Source: Caldilineaceae bacterium (GTDB taxonomy: Bacteria; Chloroflexota; Anaerolineae; Caldilineales; Caldilineaceae). Taken from it: DNA of 64,000 bases. Every line of letters starts with the position of its first letter. Positions within the stretch are counted from its first letter, which is position 1. The notes beneath the pieces are model-generated. The model was not told where the DNA came from and ran no database searches. It worked only from the letters and a program-made list of their open reading frames with translations. The translations under genes and the position numbers were made by a program. The stretch is taken from the NCBI GenBank assembly GCA_022842065.1, contig JALHQH010000002.1, positions 220,199 to 284,198 of the forward strand. The letters run 5' to 3'. This document shows, one piece after another, positions 7,765 through 17,110 of the stretch.

Positions 7765-9237
7765 CTAAAACGGTACTGTGTTACTCACAAACGCCACATA
7801 CTTGCTATCCGGCGACCAGGACGGCACATTCATGGTGCCCTGGCCGCCGTAGAGATAGGCGACGACTTTGGGGCCGGCCCCGCGCGCTGGCATCAGGCGG
7901 ATGTAGACGCGCTTGGCGGCAGGATGGTCATTGGGCGCGACTTCCTGGGTGTAGGTGACAAAGATCAGTTGTTTACCATCCGGTGAAACGTGGGCGAACC
8001 AGTTGTTGAATTCGTCGCCGGTCACCTGTTCCTGGTTGCTGCCGTCGGGGGCCATGCGCCAGATCTGCATGGTGCCGCTGCGCACCGAGTTGAAGTAGAT
8101 ATATTTACCGTCGGGCGAATATTCTGGGCCGTCGTCGAGGCCGGGCGCGGTGGTCAGTTGGGTTTCGTGATCGCCATCGGAGCCGTCGGCGGCGATGCGG
8201 AAGATGTCATAATCACCATTGCGTTGGGCGGTGTAGACCAGATATTTGCCGTCGGGCGACCAGCCGTGAAGATAGGAGGGCGCTTTGCTGGTAATCTGCT
8301 TGGGCACGCCGCCGGTGATCGGCACCGTGTAGACGACCGAGCCTTTCACCGCCTCGCTGCGGCTGCTAATGGCCAACATGGTGCCGTCAAAAGAGATGAC
8401 ATGGTCGTTGTTGTTCTGGATTACCGGTTCGGTGTCGATGAGCGTGGGCGTATTCGTCGCCAGATCGTAGCGATAGAGCCGGCCGCCGCTGTTGTAGATC
8501 AAGGCTTTCCCGTCAAGGGTCCAGTTCGGCGCTTCAAAAACATCGTCAGTCGTGTAGATGACGCGGCGGTGACCAGTGGCCACTTCCATGATCTCCAGCC
8601 GGCTGCCGAGATTCGCCCGCGGGTTGGCCACGCCCTCCGCCACTGGCACAACGATCCGCACGTTGCGAAACTCGGCTGCCTCCAGCACCTCAGCGTTGTG
8701 CGAACAGACCGCCAACCCTACATAGATTTCTTCACCCAGATCCAGGTCGGCCACCTGTGTGGTGACAAAGGGTTCACCAAAACGGGCGACCGACATGATG
8801 TAGGTGTTGCCGCGGCGCTCCAGTTGGATCACATCGGCATGGGTCAGGGTAGAGACCACTTCCTCGGTGCGCGCACCTGAACTACGGCGTAATTGCAGGG
8901 AGGTCAACCCATCACCGTGGATCGCGGTGGTGATGTGGGGCGAGTCGGTATCGAGTGTTGCGCGCGCCATCCAGCCCAACTTGCGGTGCAGTTCGACGCC
9001 GTCGCCGACAAAGTTGACTTGGGCCGTAACGATAAAGTTGCCCGTCAGCCGCCGGTAGACATAGTGAAAGTCATCATGTGTGCCCCAGATGTTAGCCCCG
9101 GCCCCGGTGATGGTGTAGATCTGCTGGGTGGGGTCGTAAGTACAGGTGCCGGCGTGGTGGAGGGTGCCGACATCGGTCTGCTCGGTAAAATCGCCGAGTG
9201 GGCCTGCGGCTAGCGGCGCGGATTTGGTTGAAAGCAT
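7765..9237 (-). CDS. LamG/DUF1349-like plus TolB-type beta-propeller protein
   Basis: A 490-residue protein with two parts. Residues 1-195 resemble the concanavalin-like DUF1349 fold (LTGNFIVTAQVNF, KLGWMARATL). Residues 205-490 form a six-bladed TolB/DPP-like propeller with repeated WSPDGKYLVYTAQRNGDYDI, YSPDGKYIYFNS, VSPDGKQLIFVT and WSPDSKYVAFVS blades. Propellers of this kind bind peptides, glycans or other proteins. No signal peptide is seen. The gene is convergent with the SRPBCC gene and shares its terminator. Natural partners are not evident from the neighbours. Confidence 0.8.
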   Translation of the reverse strand: MLSTKSAPLAAGPLGDFTEQTDVGTLHHAGTCTYDPTQQIYTITGAGANIWGTHDDFHYVYRRLTGNFIVTAQVNFVGDGVELHRKLGWMARATLDTDSPHITTAIHGDGLTSLQLRRSSGARTEEVVSTLTHADVIQLERRGNTYIMSVARFGEPFVTTQVADLDLGEEIYVGLAVCSHNAEVLEAAEFRNVRIVVPVAEGVANPRANLGSRLEIMEVATGHRRVIYTTDDVFEAPNWTLDGKALIYNSGGRLYRYDLATNTPTLIDTEPVIQNNNDHVISFDGTMLAISSRSEAVKGSVVYTVPITGGVPKQITSKAPSYLHGWSPDGKYLVYTAQRNGDYDIFRIAADGSDGDHETQLTTAPGLDDGPEYSPDGKYIYFNSVRSGTMQIWRMAPDGSNQEQVTGDEFNNWFAHVSPDGKQLIFVTYTQEVAPNDHPAAKRVYIRLMPARGAGPKVVAYLYGGQGTMNVPSWSPDSKYVAFVSNTVPF

Positions 9238-9348
9238 GGGATTGGTTCCTCTTGGTTAGGTTCAAAAGCTGAGCATTAGGCACGGTTACCCCTCATTGCA
9301 ACAGGAAACGGCGGCATTGTCAAACTTTTTGCATCGCTAACAACTGTG

Positions 9349-9354
9349 TATAAT
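9349..9354 (+). promoter_or_regulatory. -10 element upstream of acetoacetate-CoA ligase
   Basis: TATAAT lies 89 bases before the ligase ATG. The -35 is weak. A 30-bp perfect palindrome sits between it and the gene, so the message would begin with a strong hairpin. Confidence 0.42.
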
Positions 9355-9387
9355 TTAGCCACCTTTATCATCACCCCACACCCACCT

Positions 9388-9417
9388 CGTAGGGGCACGG
9401 CATGCCGTGCCCCTACG
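9388..9417. repeat. 30-bp perfect palindrome
   Basis: The palindrome is centred on GGCA/TGCC at 9402/9403, with 15-base half-sites CGTAGGGGCACGGCA. It falls in the presumed 5' leader of the ligase gene. It may be a dispersed repeat rather than a gene-specific control element. Confidence 0.8.
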
Positions 9418-9442
9418 ACGAGCCTAATAGACGGGAAACACC

Positions 9443-11446
9443 ATGATCCAGATTAACGAAGGTGACTTGCTCTGGTCGCCGTCACCGGCGGTGATTGAAA
9501 ACGCCAATCTTACCAAGTTTATGTGTTGGCTGCACCCCACGCGTGGCCTTACCTTCACCACTTACCAGGAACTCTGGCAGTGGTCGGTGACTGATCTCGA
9601 AGCGTTTTGGGCAGCCTGGTGGGACTATACGGGGGTAATCAGTTCGCAGCCATACAGTACCGTGCTCGCACAACGGACGATGCCAGGCGCGCAATGGTTT
9701 GTCGGCGCGAGGTTGAACTATGCCGAGAATCTCTTTGCTCGCCACACCGACGAGCGACCGGCGCTACTCTACCAATCCGAGACCGAACCATTAACCCCGA
9801 TCAGTTGGCAGAGACTCTACATGCAAACCGCCAACCTCGCCCACGCCTTGCGTGAACTTGGTGTGCAACAGGGTGATCGCGTGGTTGCCTATCTCCCCAA
9901 CATCCCGGAAGCACTGGTCGGCCTGTTGGCGACAGCCAGCCTGGGCGCGATCTGGTCCAGTTGTGCGCCGGACTTTGGCAGCCGCGGGGTGATCGACCGC
10001 TTTAGCCAGATCGAACCCAAAGTCTTGCTGGCGGTAACTGGCTATCAGTACGGCGGCCAATGGTTTGATCGCCACGCCAATGTCGCCGAACTCCAAGCCG
10101 CCTTGCCGACCTTGGTGGCGACGATTGTCATTGACCGTGAGGGGAACGCGGATCATACGGCTTTGGCGGATCAAGGCGGATTTGTTGCGCCCGCGTCCGT
10201 GCGCAGTTGGCAACAGATCATGAACAGGGAGACAGCACCAGCGTTGCACTTTGCGCAGGTGCCCTTTGATCACCCCCTTTGGATTCTTTACTCCTCGGGC
10301 ACCACAGGGCTACCCAAGCCGATTGTCCAAGGACATGGCGGCATCGTCTTAGAACATAGCAAGATCACCACCTTGCACAACGACCTGCGCCCCGGCGACC
10401 GCTTCTTCTGGTATACGAGTACCGGCTGGATGATGTGGAACTACCTCATGGGTAGCCTGCTCAGCGGTGCCACGGCGATCCTCTACAACGGCAGCCCCGG
10501 TTATCCCGACATGAATGTACTCTGGCAGTTGGCGGCGGCGAGTGGGATGACCTATTTTGGCACCTCGGCGGCCTTTATTCATGCCTGCCTCAAAGCAGAC
10601 ATTGAACCCAACCGTGACTTTGACCTCAGCCGGCTGCGCGCCCTTGGCTCAACCGGTTCGCCGCTGAGCGTTGCCGGTTTCCAATGGATCTATGAAAAGG
10701 TCAGTTCAACGCTGGCCCTCGAATCGACCAGCGGTGGCACCGATCTCTGCACGGCCTTTGTGGGTGGGGCAAGGCTCTTGCCGATCTATGCCGGCGAGTT
10801 GCAGGGGCCGTTGCTGGGCGCAGCTGTCCAGGCCTGGAACGAAGCCGGCGAACGGGTGATCGACGAAGTGGGTGAATTGGTGCTCACCCAGCCGATGCCC
10901 TCCATGCCGCTCTATTTTTGGAATGATCCCGACCACCGACGCTACTTGGAGAGCTACTTTGAACTCTTCCCCGGCATCTGGCGGCACGGTGACTGGATCA
11001 AGATCAACGCGCGCCAGGGCTGCATCATCTATGGCCGCTCGGATGCGACGATCAACCGGCAAGGGGTGCGCATGGGGACGAGTGAGATCTACCGCGTGGT
11101 CGAGAGTTTTGCCGAGGTGATTGACAGCCTGGTGATCGATCTGGAAGGGTTAGGGCGGGAATCGTACATGCCGCTTTTTGTGGTGCTGCGCGAGGGGGCC
11201 GCCTTGACCGCGGCGTTACAACTCGCGATCAAGCAGCAGATCCGCACGGAAATTTCACCGCGCCATGTGCCCGACGCCATTTTCGCCATTGCCGAGGTGC
11301 CCTATACGCTGAGTGGCAAGAAGATGGAAGTGCCGATCCGCAAGATCTTGCTGGGGCAGGGGGTGGAGCAAGCAGCAAAGCGCGATGCCATGCGCAATCC
11401 AGGGGCGCTCGATTATTTTGTGGGATTCACCTCACACCAACGCTAA
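9443..11446 (+). CDS. aacS: Acetoacetate-CoA ligase (acetoacetyl-CoA synthetase)
   Basis: A 667-residue ANL-superfamily enzyme that makes acetoacetyl-CoA from acetoacetate, ATP and CoA, feeding ketone-body use or polyhydroxyalkanoate and lipid synthesis. It has the long N-terminal ACAS region (RLNYAENLFAR at 90-100), the AMP-binding motif LYSSGTTGLPKPIVQGHGG (282-300), GWMMWNYLMGSLLSGA, YGRSDATINRQGVRMGTSEIY and a C-terminal lysine motif TLSGKKMEVPIRKIL. Length and motifs match acetoacetate rather than acetate ligases. It is monocistronic; its stop codon touches the stop of the convergent cNMP-domain gene. Confidence 0.92.
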   Translation: MIQINEGDLLWSPSPAVIENANLTKFMCWLHPTRGLTFTTYQELWQWSVTDLEAFWAAWWDYTGVISSQPYSTVLAQRTMPGAQWFVGARLNYAENLFARHTDERPALLYQSETEPLTPISWQRLYMQTANLAHALRELGVQQGDRVVAYLPNIPEALVGLLATASLGAIWSSCAPDFGSRGVIDRFSQIEPKVLLAVTGYQYGGQWFDRHANVAELQAALPTLVATIVIDREGNADHTALADQGGFVAPASVRSWQQIMNRETAPALHFAQVPFDHPLWILYSSGTTGLPKPIVQGHGGIVLEHSKITTLHNDLRPGDRFFWYTSTGWMMWNYLMGSLLSGATAILYNGSPGYPDMNVLWQLAAASGMTYFGTSAAFIHACLKADIEPNRDFDLSRLRALGSTGSPLSVAGFQWIYEKVSSTLALESTSGGTDLCTAFVGGARLLPIYAGELQGPLLGAAVQAWNEAGERVIDEVGELVLTQPMPSMPLYFWNDPDHRRYLESYFELFPGIWRHGDWIKINARQGCIIYGRSDATINRQGVRMGTSEIYRVVESFAEVIDSLVIDLEGLGRESYMPLFVVLREGAALTAALQLAIKQQIRTEISPRHVPDAIFAIAEVPYTLSGKKMEVPIRKILLGQGVEQAAKRDAMRNPGALDYFVGFTSHQR

Positions 11447-11788
11447 TTATTTGCGCAGCCGTTTGGCCATAATGCGCATGATGTGGAGGGCAAAGATCGG
11501 GTTTTCGTGGACCAGAAACAAGAAGCGCCGTTCATCAATCGGGGTGACCGTGCAGTCGGTCTTGGCTACAATATCGGCGCTGTGGGGCGACCCATCGATC
11601 AGCGCCATCTCGCCAAAGATCTCGCCTTTATCCAGCGTACGAATATAAACACCATCAAGCCGCACATCCAGCTCACCTTCCTGAATCACATACATGTATT
11701 CGCCCTGTTGGCCCTGGTGCAGGATCAGATCGCCGGCGCGATATTGCGTATGCTGGATATTGCCTTTTAGTAATTGGAGAATATTCAT
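11447..11788 (-). CDS. Stand-alone cyclic-nucleotide-binding-domain protein
   Basis: A 113-residue protein consisting of one cNMP-binding beta barrel: YRAGDLILHQGQQGEYMYVI, GEIFGEMALIDGSPHSADIVA (the phosphate-binding cassette with FGEMALIDGSPHSA) and a C-terminal helix. It lacks the helix-turn-helix of CRP regulators. I use ATG 11788 rather than TTG 11794. It lies 74 bases downstream of the Ser/Thr kinase gene on the same strand, so the two are probably co-transcribed and may form a signalling pair. The canonical cAMP-contacting arginine is absent in the cassette (SPHSAD), so the ligand is uncertain. Confidence 0.85.
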   Translation of the reverse strand: MNILQLLKGNIQHTQYRAGDLILHQGQQGEYMYVIQEGELDVRLDGVYIRTLDKGEIFGEMALIDGSPHSADIVAKTDCTVTPIDERRFLFLVHENPIFALHIMRIMAKRLRK

Positions 11789-11862
11789 CGGCAATCAACT
11801 CGTTCTAAACCATGAGCAGCATGGGTGCAACCACGTGCAATCTCAAAAAGACAGCAAAATTT

Positions 11863-12804
11863 TTACGCAAGCAGCAGGCAAGCAGTGGGTCGCAACCAGC
11901 CCAATAGCCGTTGCCAAAGGGAGGGCACGACCGGCGGCAAATTTTCCTCGATCGCGGTCAATGCGGCGGCCATTGCTGCGCCGGTGGCAAAGCGATCTGC
12001 CGGTTGTTTGGCCAGGGCTTGCAAAATCACTGCTTCCAGTGCCTGCGGCATGCGCGCAAATTTGGTGGGCGGGGTCGGGTTGTCATACAAGTGTGCGTCG
12101 AGCACTTCCTCGCGCGTGCCGTAGAATGGTTTACGCCCGGTGACCATCAAATAAAGCATCACGCCCAGCGCATAGAGATCGGCCCGCCCATCGATCACGC
12201 CGCCGGCTTTGATCTGTTCGGGGGCCAAGTAGGCGGGTGTCCCATACAAGCCCGCCTCATAATCAGTGCCGGCTTTGATGCGAATCGCCGTCCCAAAATC
12301 AAATAAGACAAGTCGCCCGGCACTGGAATACATCAAGTTAGCGGGCTTGATATCACGGTGCGCATACCCTTGATGGTGTAAATAGTCGAGCGCTAGCGCC
12401 AGTTGACAGGCCACGCTGATCGCCTCCGCAACCGGCAGCCGTTGTTTGGCCGTCAGATATTTCTCGAAACTTTGCCCCTCAATCAGCTCCATGGCCGTAA
12501 ACATCATCCCATCATCTAGCCCGGTTTCGTAGACGCGCAAGATCCCAGGATGGGATAAGCGCGCGAGCGTGCGCCCTTCAAATTGAAAGCAGGCCAGGAC
12601 TTGAGGCTGGGTAATCGCCTCTGGCTTGAGCACCTTCAAGGCCAGCAGTGCGGGTCGGTCCGCGCTCGCAGCCGCGCGGTCAATGCGCTGGGCGCGATAG
12701 ACAGTCCCCGCCGCGCCCTCGCCCAGCATTGCCTCAAGACGATAGCCCCCAAGCTCGGTGAGTGGGGCAGAAACGCTCTTTTCACTCGACGTAGAGGTTT
12801 GCAT
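11863..12804 (-). CDS. Hanks-type Ser/Thr protein kinase
   Basis: A 313-residue kinase with all key motifs: glycine loop GEGAAGTVY (28-36), ATP lysine Lys57 in ALKVLK, HRDIKPANL (149-157) with catalytic Asp151, DFG at 169-171, and APEQ at 194-197. The kinase domain ends near residue 280 and is followed by a short tail with a hydrophobic end; there is no obvious extracellular sensor domain. Such kinases regulate cell-wall, developmental or stress pathways, and targets cannot be predicted. The cNMP-domain gene follows directly downstream. Confidence 0.92.
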   Translation of the reverse strand: MQTSTSSEKSVSAPLTELGGYRLEAMLGEGAAGTVYRAQRIDRAAASADRPALLALKVLKPEAITQPQVLACFQFEGRTLARLSHPGILRVYETGLDDGMMFTAMELIEGQSFEKYLTAKQRLPVAEAISVACQLALALDYLHHQGYAHRDIKPANLMYSSAGRLVLFDFGTAIRIKAGTDYEAGLYGTPAYLAPEQIKAGGVIDGRADLYALGVMLYLMVTGRKPFYGTREEVLDAHLYDNPTPPTKFARMPQALEAVILQALAKQPADRFATGAAMAAALTAIEENLPPVVPSLWQRLLGWLRPTACLLLA

Positions 12805-12864
12805 GGTTTTGTGATTAAATGAGTAGTTATACTCAAATCAGAATGAGAAGCGGAGTTTTGCCCA

Positions 12865-12930
12865 GCGTGCGTCGCACTGACCAATCATTGTTTTCATTCC
12901 GTTAGATTCCGTGGTCAGTGCGACGCACGC
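12865..12930. repeat. Inverted repeat, 19-bp arms and 28-base loop (element A)
   Basis: Perfect arms at 12865-12883 and 12912-12930 (GCGTGCGTCGCACTGACCA and its complement). Total 66 bp. It lies upstream of the kinase gene. Two other elements in the window (21573-21638 and 24903-24968) have exactly the same arm and loop lengths with different sequences. Confidence 0.85.
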
Positions 12931-13139
12931 GATCCTAGTTGTTACCCAAACTCCAGTTTTCAACTTGACTTCAGTATAGCAGGGAAGTTGACGAATGGCA
13001 CCTAACACAAGGTGGGTTACGCCCTACCACTTTAGTCCTGACTGACCTGTAGTTCATCAGATAAAGTGCACAATAAAAAGCAGAGATAGATGTGGATTCT
13101 TTACATGCGGCGCGGCAAAAAAGGGCGAGGCCGATTCAC

Positions 13140-13280
13140 ATGGGACAGGCCGCGCTCGTCTGGGCAGTCAGTGCCGTTGTCCTGTTGGCCTTTGTGTGGC
13201 AGCCAGGCCGCGGGGCCGCGGCATTATGGCTATTGCCCACGCTGTTGGCAGGAACAACTCACCCCACCGGCAAGACATAG
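13140..13280 (+). pseudogene. Possible C-terminal remnant of a TspO/MBR-like membrane protein
   Basis: A 46-residue open stretch beginning MGQAALVWAVSAVV and continuing AFVWQPGRGAAALWLLPTLLAG resembles the last two membrane helices of TspO (the usual form ends LLLLPYLLWV). No upstream part of a TspO gene is present, and the frame overlaps the convergent trhA gene by 22 bases. I regard it as a decayed fragment; chance similarity of two hydrophobic helices is possible. Confidence 0.3.
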
Positions 13281-13915
13281 CGCCAAATCGCCACATAATG
13301 GCATACACTCCCGCCGATCACAAAGAGATGCCAGATGGCGTGGTTGAAGGGCAGGCTGCGCCACAAGAAGGGGATCACCCCCAACGAGTAGGCAAGCCCG
13401 CCGGCGATCATCCACGCCATCCCGCCGATGCCCATCGTGGTCAACATGGGCCTGAGCAGCAGCAGCGAGAGCCAGCCCATTGCGACATAGGTGGCCGTGG
13501 AGAGGCGCACAAAACGCCCCGTAAAAAAGGCCTTGATACTCGCCCCCATTAGCGCCAAGCCCCAGATCACCCCAAAGAAGAGCCAACCCCACCACTCACG
13601 CATCTGAATCAAGAGAATGGGCGTGTAGGTGCCGGCGATCAACAGCGCAATGCCCACATGATCAAGCACATGGAAGACTTGCTTGGCGTGGAGGTGCTGA
13701 ATCGCATGATAGAGGGTCGAGGCCAGGTAGAGAAAGACCAGCGTGCCGCCATAGATGCTCACACTCACCACCTGCCACGTATCGCCAAAGCGCGCAGCCC
13801 AGACGACCAATAGAGTCAACCCGGCAATGCTCAGCGCCGCGCCAAGGCCGTGGGTAATCGCGTTGGCGATCTCTTCACCAAGCGTTTCGACGTTATGTGT
13901 ATTTTTGTGGTGCAT
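13259..13915 (-). CDS. trhA: Hemolysin III family / PAQR membrane protein TrhA
   Basis: A 218-residue seven-helix membrane protein of the hemolysin III/PAQR family. Landmarks are EEIANAITHGLGA at residues 14-26 (with the conserved glutamate and histidine), LASTLYHAI, FHVLDHVGIALLIAGTYTP and a C-terminal WHLFVIGGSVCHY; the histidines form the presumed zinc site. Bacterial members affect membrane energetics and lipid balance; haemolysis is not implied. The start is preceded, 27 bases upstream, by an array of 8-bp tandem repeats that may influence expression. Confidence 0.92.
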   Translation of the reverse strand: MHHKNTHNVETLGEEIANAITHGLGAALSIAGLTLLVVWAARFGDTWQVVSVSIYGGTLVFLYLASTLYHAIQHLHAKQVFHVLDHVGIALLIAGTYTPILLIQMREWWGWLFFGVIWGLALMGASIKAFFTGRFVRLSTATYVAMGWLSLLLLRPMLTTMGIGGMAWMIAGGLAYSLGVIPFLWRSLPFNHAIWHLFVIGGSVCHYVAIWRYVLPVG

Positions 13916-13942
13916 AGACCAACTACCTCTTTATCTGTGCTT

Positions 13943-13990
13943 AGTAAATCAGTAAATCAGTAAATCAGTAAATCAGTAAATCAGTAGGTC
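13943..13990. repeat. Tandem 8-bp repeats upstream of trhA
   Basis: Five perfect copies of AGTAAATC (13943-13982) and one imperfect copy (AGTAGGTC, 13983-13990). The array ends 28 bases before the trhA start codon on its template side, a position where changes in copy number would alter promoter or leader spacing. Confidence 0.88.
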
Positions 13991-14486
13991 AGTCCACTGT
14001 CTCACTGCTCCACTTCCGCCGTGTTGTACTAGTCAATAGTTACACTAACCATGAACAGCACTTTTCAATCGCTCAGGCTGGATCGCCAGATCCAGTCGGG
14101 GATTTGCCACTCCTCTTAGGCGATTGTAAACTATAAAATACGCCATTCGCTGTAGGGGCGGCTCCTACAGCGGACTTATTTTCTTGCAATCCCCTTAGAG
14201 CGGGTATTGCGGTCTGCTAATACGATACCACGAACACGTTCTTTTTCTGTTCTGGGTATGTTGAGCAGCACCGGCCCGCCATACGTACTGTCATGCTGCG
14301 GCAACAGTACCGCCGCAGCAGCGCCAAGTTGGCAAGTGGTGTAAAACATTCCGGTTTTATCGGTTAACCCACACGCTCCGCAATCACAATTTTTCGCCCA
14401 TCCGCCTAATCGACTACAATTGCCCTTACGTGTTCTTTAATTTAAGCAGGCCAACCGGCGGCGTAGCCGGCTAGAAATAGGGGTAT
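13991..14486. other. Intergenic region between trhA and the secreted SGNH protein
   Basis: About 500 bases without a convincing gene. It holds a hairpin with 9-base arms at 14148-14172 (CGCTGTAGG and complement) and short palindromes such as CTGGATC-N4-GATCCAG near 14090. No clear promoter could be assigned for either flanking gene. Confidence 0.55.
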
Positions 14487-17105
14487 ATGATCAGTCGTTC
14501 CTCGCTTTTCTTTTTCCTCTTGGCCATTGGCGTCGCAGCCGGGATCGGGCGACCGACCTCGCCGCCAAGATCCCAGCCAATCGTGCAGAGCGCCCATGCC
14601 GCTAGTCTTGATGCATCCAGCGGGCAGACGGTCACCGACCTCTGGGTTGATGGGAGCAACGGTGATGACAACAACAGCGGTGCCGACCGTGACCACGCCC
14701 TCGCCACGATCACCGCCGCCTGGCAACGCATCCCCAGCAGCACAGGGTTGACCAGCACCGGTTACCGCATCCTGATCACGGCCGGCGACTATGCGGAGAG
14801 CACTTTCCCCGAGTATTGGGAAGATCGCCACGGCACCCCAGCATTCCCGCTTATCCTCCAAGGGGCGGACCCCAACCGCAGTGCCCGCTTGCTGGGCGAT
14901 CTCAACATCGCCAATGTCTCCTATCTGCAGATTAGCAACCTCCACCTTACCCACGCCGGTGATGTTTTTCACTGTGAGCGCTGTGACCATCTGCTGTTGC
15001 GTGATAACACCTTGCTTGGCAGCCACGCCAGTTCCCACGAAAATGTGAAGATCAACCAATCCCAGTACATCTACCTGGAGGGCAACGACATTGACGGGGC
15101 CGAACAGAATGCGATTGACTTTGTCGGGGTGCAATATGGCCACATCCTCAATAATCAGATCCACAACGCCGCTGACTGGTGCATCTACCTCAAAGGCGGC
15201 TCGGCCTATTTTCGCATCGAGGGCAATGAGATTTACGACTGTGGCACGGGGGGCTTTACCGCGGGCGAGGGCACTGGCTTTGAGTACATGGTCTCGCCCT
15301 GGCTCCACTATGAAGCCTATGCGCTCAAAGTGGTCAACAACTTGATCCACGACACCGACGGTGCGGGCTTGGGCGTGAGCGGCGGTTATCAGATTCTGCT
15401 CGCCTACAACACCCTCTATCGCGTCGGCGCGCGCAGCCATCTGCTGGAGTTTGGCTTTGGCGGGCGCAGTTGTGATGGCGACAGCAATCTGCCCGGCCAA
15501 TGTGCGATCAATCTTGCCGCCGGCGGCTGGGGGACGGCCACGGTTGGCGACGGCGGCCAGCCGATTCCCAATCGCGAGATTTATGTCTACAATAACTTGA
15601 TCTACAATCCGCCCGGCTACCAAAGCCAATGGCAACAACTGGCGATCTACGGACCCCGCACCTCCGGTGCAGGGTCCAACATTCCCAACCCCGCCCACAG
15701 CGACAACGGCTTGAGCATCCGCGGCAACCTGATCTGGAATGGCCCAGCTGATCACTCCTTGGGACTGGGCGAGGATAGTGGTTGCCAGCCCGCGAACCCG
15801 ACCTGTAACGAAACCCAACTGCTGGCCGATAACACGATCAACACCGTCGAACCCCAGTTGGTTGACCCAGCCAATGGCGATTACCGACCAGTTGCGCAAG
15901 CGAATCGGAAAGGGGGACAACTGCTCCCACCCCGTGGCGGGGAGGGCTGGAGTGGGGTCGCCATCCCCGACTTTCCCGCCTGGGCACCCTTAACGCCCGC
16001 CGCCCCCGCCGGCGAGTTAACCAACCTCGTCCCCACCGACCGCAACGGTGTGCCGCGCCCGGCGAACGGCCCGCCCGGCGCTTATCTGGCCAACAGTGTG
16101 CCCCTTACCACCGCCACGCCAACGGTGACGGCCACCCCCAGTCTCATGCCCACCGTGACGGCCACCCTGATTGCGACGACCCCGGCCACCGCTGCGCACC
16201 TCTACCTGCCCGTGGTGAGCAATGACCACCGCGCCCCCACCCCCGTGCCGACACTGACGCCAACCGGGGTCGCGGCAACCGCCACCCCCACCAGCACCCC
16301 GACGCCAACAACAGCCGGCGGGCTGCCCACCGCAACACCGACTGCAACCAGCACCACCACCACGCCCACGCCCACCAGCACGACGAGCCCAGGACTGCCC
16401 ACCGGCCCTGTCACCCTGGTCACGCTGGGCGACAGCCTCACCGCGGGCGATCGGGATGATGCACCGGCTGGTGGCGGCTACCCACGCCGGCTACTCGAAC
16501 AGTTGATCGCAGCCCGCCCTGGCTCAACCCTGACCAACCTGGGGCGCTCCGGCTGGACCGCAGCCGATCTGATCGCCGGCGTTAATGGCGAACCGGCGCA
16601 ACTAAGCGCCGCGGTGACCGCGCTCACTGGCGGCACCCCGGCCAAAGTCGCCATCGTCTGGATCGGCAGCAACGATCTCTGGTATCTCTACGAGTACAAC
16701 AACCCCAGCACGGCTGACGAAACCGCCGACCAGCAACATTTCCGCACCAACCTCGACACGCTCCTCGGCGATCTGCGCGCCACTGGGGCCACCGTGCTCG
16801 TCGCCCTGCTGGACGACCAATCGCAACGCCCCGTCGTCGCCGACCCGCCCAACCCCAACGAACCGGCCTTCACCGGCATCAGCGAAGGGGAGCGGCTGCG
16901 CATGCGTGACCAGGTTGACGGCTACAACGCGGAAATCCGGGCGAGTGCCGGTCAACACGGGGCGATCATCGTCGATTTCTTTAACACCACCATCTTCACC
17001 AGCCCTACCACCCTGGCTGACGACGGCAATCATCCCAATGGCGCGGGGTATGACGCGATTACAGCGATTTGGTGGGGCGTGATTGAGGGGTTGGTGGGAG
17101 AGTAG
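14487..17105 (+). CDS. Secreted beta-helix / SGNH-hydrolase fusion protein
   Basis: An 872-residue exported protein. Residues 1-38 are a signal peptide (hydrophobic SLFFFLLAIGVAAGIG). Residues 50-500 form a right-handed parallel beta helix (LQISNLHLTHAGD, IYLEGNDIDGAEQNAIDFVG, RIEGNEIYDCGTGG). Residues 535-640 are a Thr/Pro-rich linker interrupted by HLYLPVVSNDH, a motif seen in Chloroflexota exoproteins. Residues 645-872 are an SGNH/GDSL hydrolase: GDSLTAGD holds the nucleophile Ser, then NLGRSGWTAADL, IGSNDLW and DDGNHPNGAGYD with the Asp-x-x-His pair. It is likely a surface esterase attached to a polysaccharide-binding helix, for example deacetylating extracellular glycans. A 492-residue frame on the other strand is a shadow. 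Confidence 0.88.
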   Translation: MISRSSLFFFLLAIGVAAGIGRPTSPPRSQPIVQSAHAASLDASSGQTVTDLWVDGSNGDDNNSGADRDHALATITAAWQRIPSSTGLTSTGYRILITAGDYAESTFPEYWEDRHGTPAFPLILQGADPNRSARLLGDLNIANVSYLQISNLHLTHAGDVFHCERCDHLLLRDNTLLGSHASSHENVKINQSQYIYLEGNDIDGAEQNAIDFVGVQYGHILNNQIHNAADWCIYLKGGSAYFRIEGNEIYDCGTGGFTAGEGTGFEYMVSPWLHYEAYALKVVNNLIHDTDGAGLGVSGGYQILLAYNTLYRVGARSHLLEFGFGGRSCDGDSNLPGQCAINLAAGGWGTATVGDGGQPIPNREIYVYNNLIYNPPGYQSQWQQLAIYGPRTSGAGSNIPNPAHSDNGLSIRGNLIWNGPADHSLGLGEDSGCQPANPTCNETQLLADNTINTVEPQLVDPANGDYRPVAQANRKGGQLLPPRGGEGWSGVAIPDFPAWAPLTPAAPAGELTNLVPTDRNGVPRPANGPPGAYLANSVPLTTATPTVTATPSLMPTVTATLIATTPATAAHLYLPVVSNDHRAPTPVPTLTPTGVAATATPTSTPTPTTAGGLPTATPTATSTTTTPTPTSTTSPGLPTGPVTLVTLGDSLTAGDRDDAPAGGGYPRRLLEQLIAARPGSTLTNLGRSGWTAADLIAGVNGEPAQLSAAVTALTGGTPAKVAIVWIGSNDLWYLYEYNNPSTADETADQQHFRTNLDTLLGDLRATGATVLVALLDDQSQRPVVADPPNPNEPAFTGISEGERLRMRDQVDGYNAEIRASAGQHGAIIVDFFNTTIFTSPTTLADDGNHPNGAGYDAITAIWWGVIEGLVGE

Positions 17106-17110
17106 CTCGT

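Noticed and set aside
7990..8880. 296-codon plus-strand frame opposite the TolB-like gene
   Set aside because: Shadow of the beta-propeller repeats; composition is typical of antisense in G+C-rich DNA.
13943..13990. CRISPR-like array at the 8-bp repeats
   Set aside because: Units are contiguous with no spacers.
14442..15920. 492-codon open frame on the minus strand opposite the SGNH fusion gene
   Set aside because: It is valine/alanine-rich with no family match and is the antisense shadow of a plus-strand gene that has a signal peptide, beta-helix rungs and a full SGNH triad.
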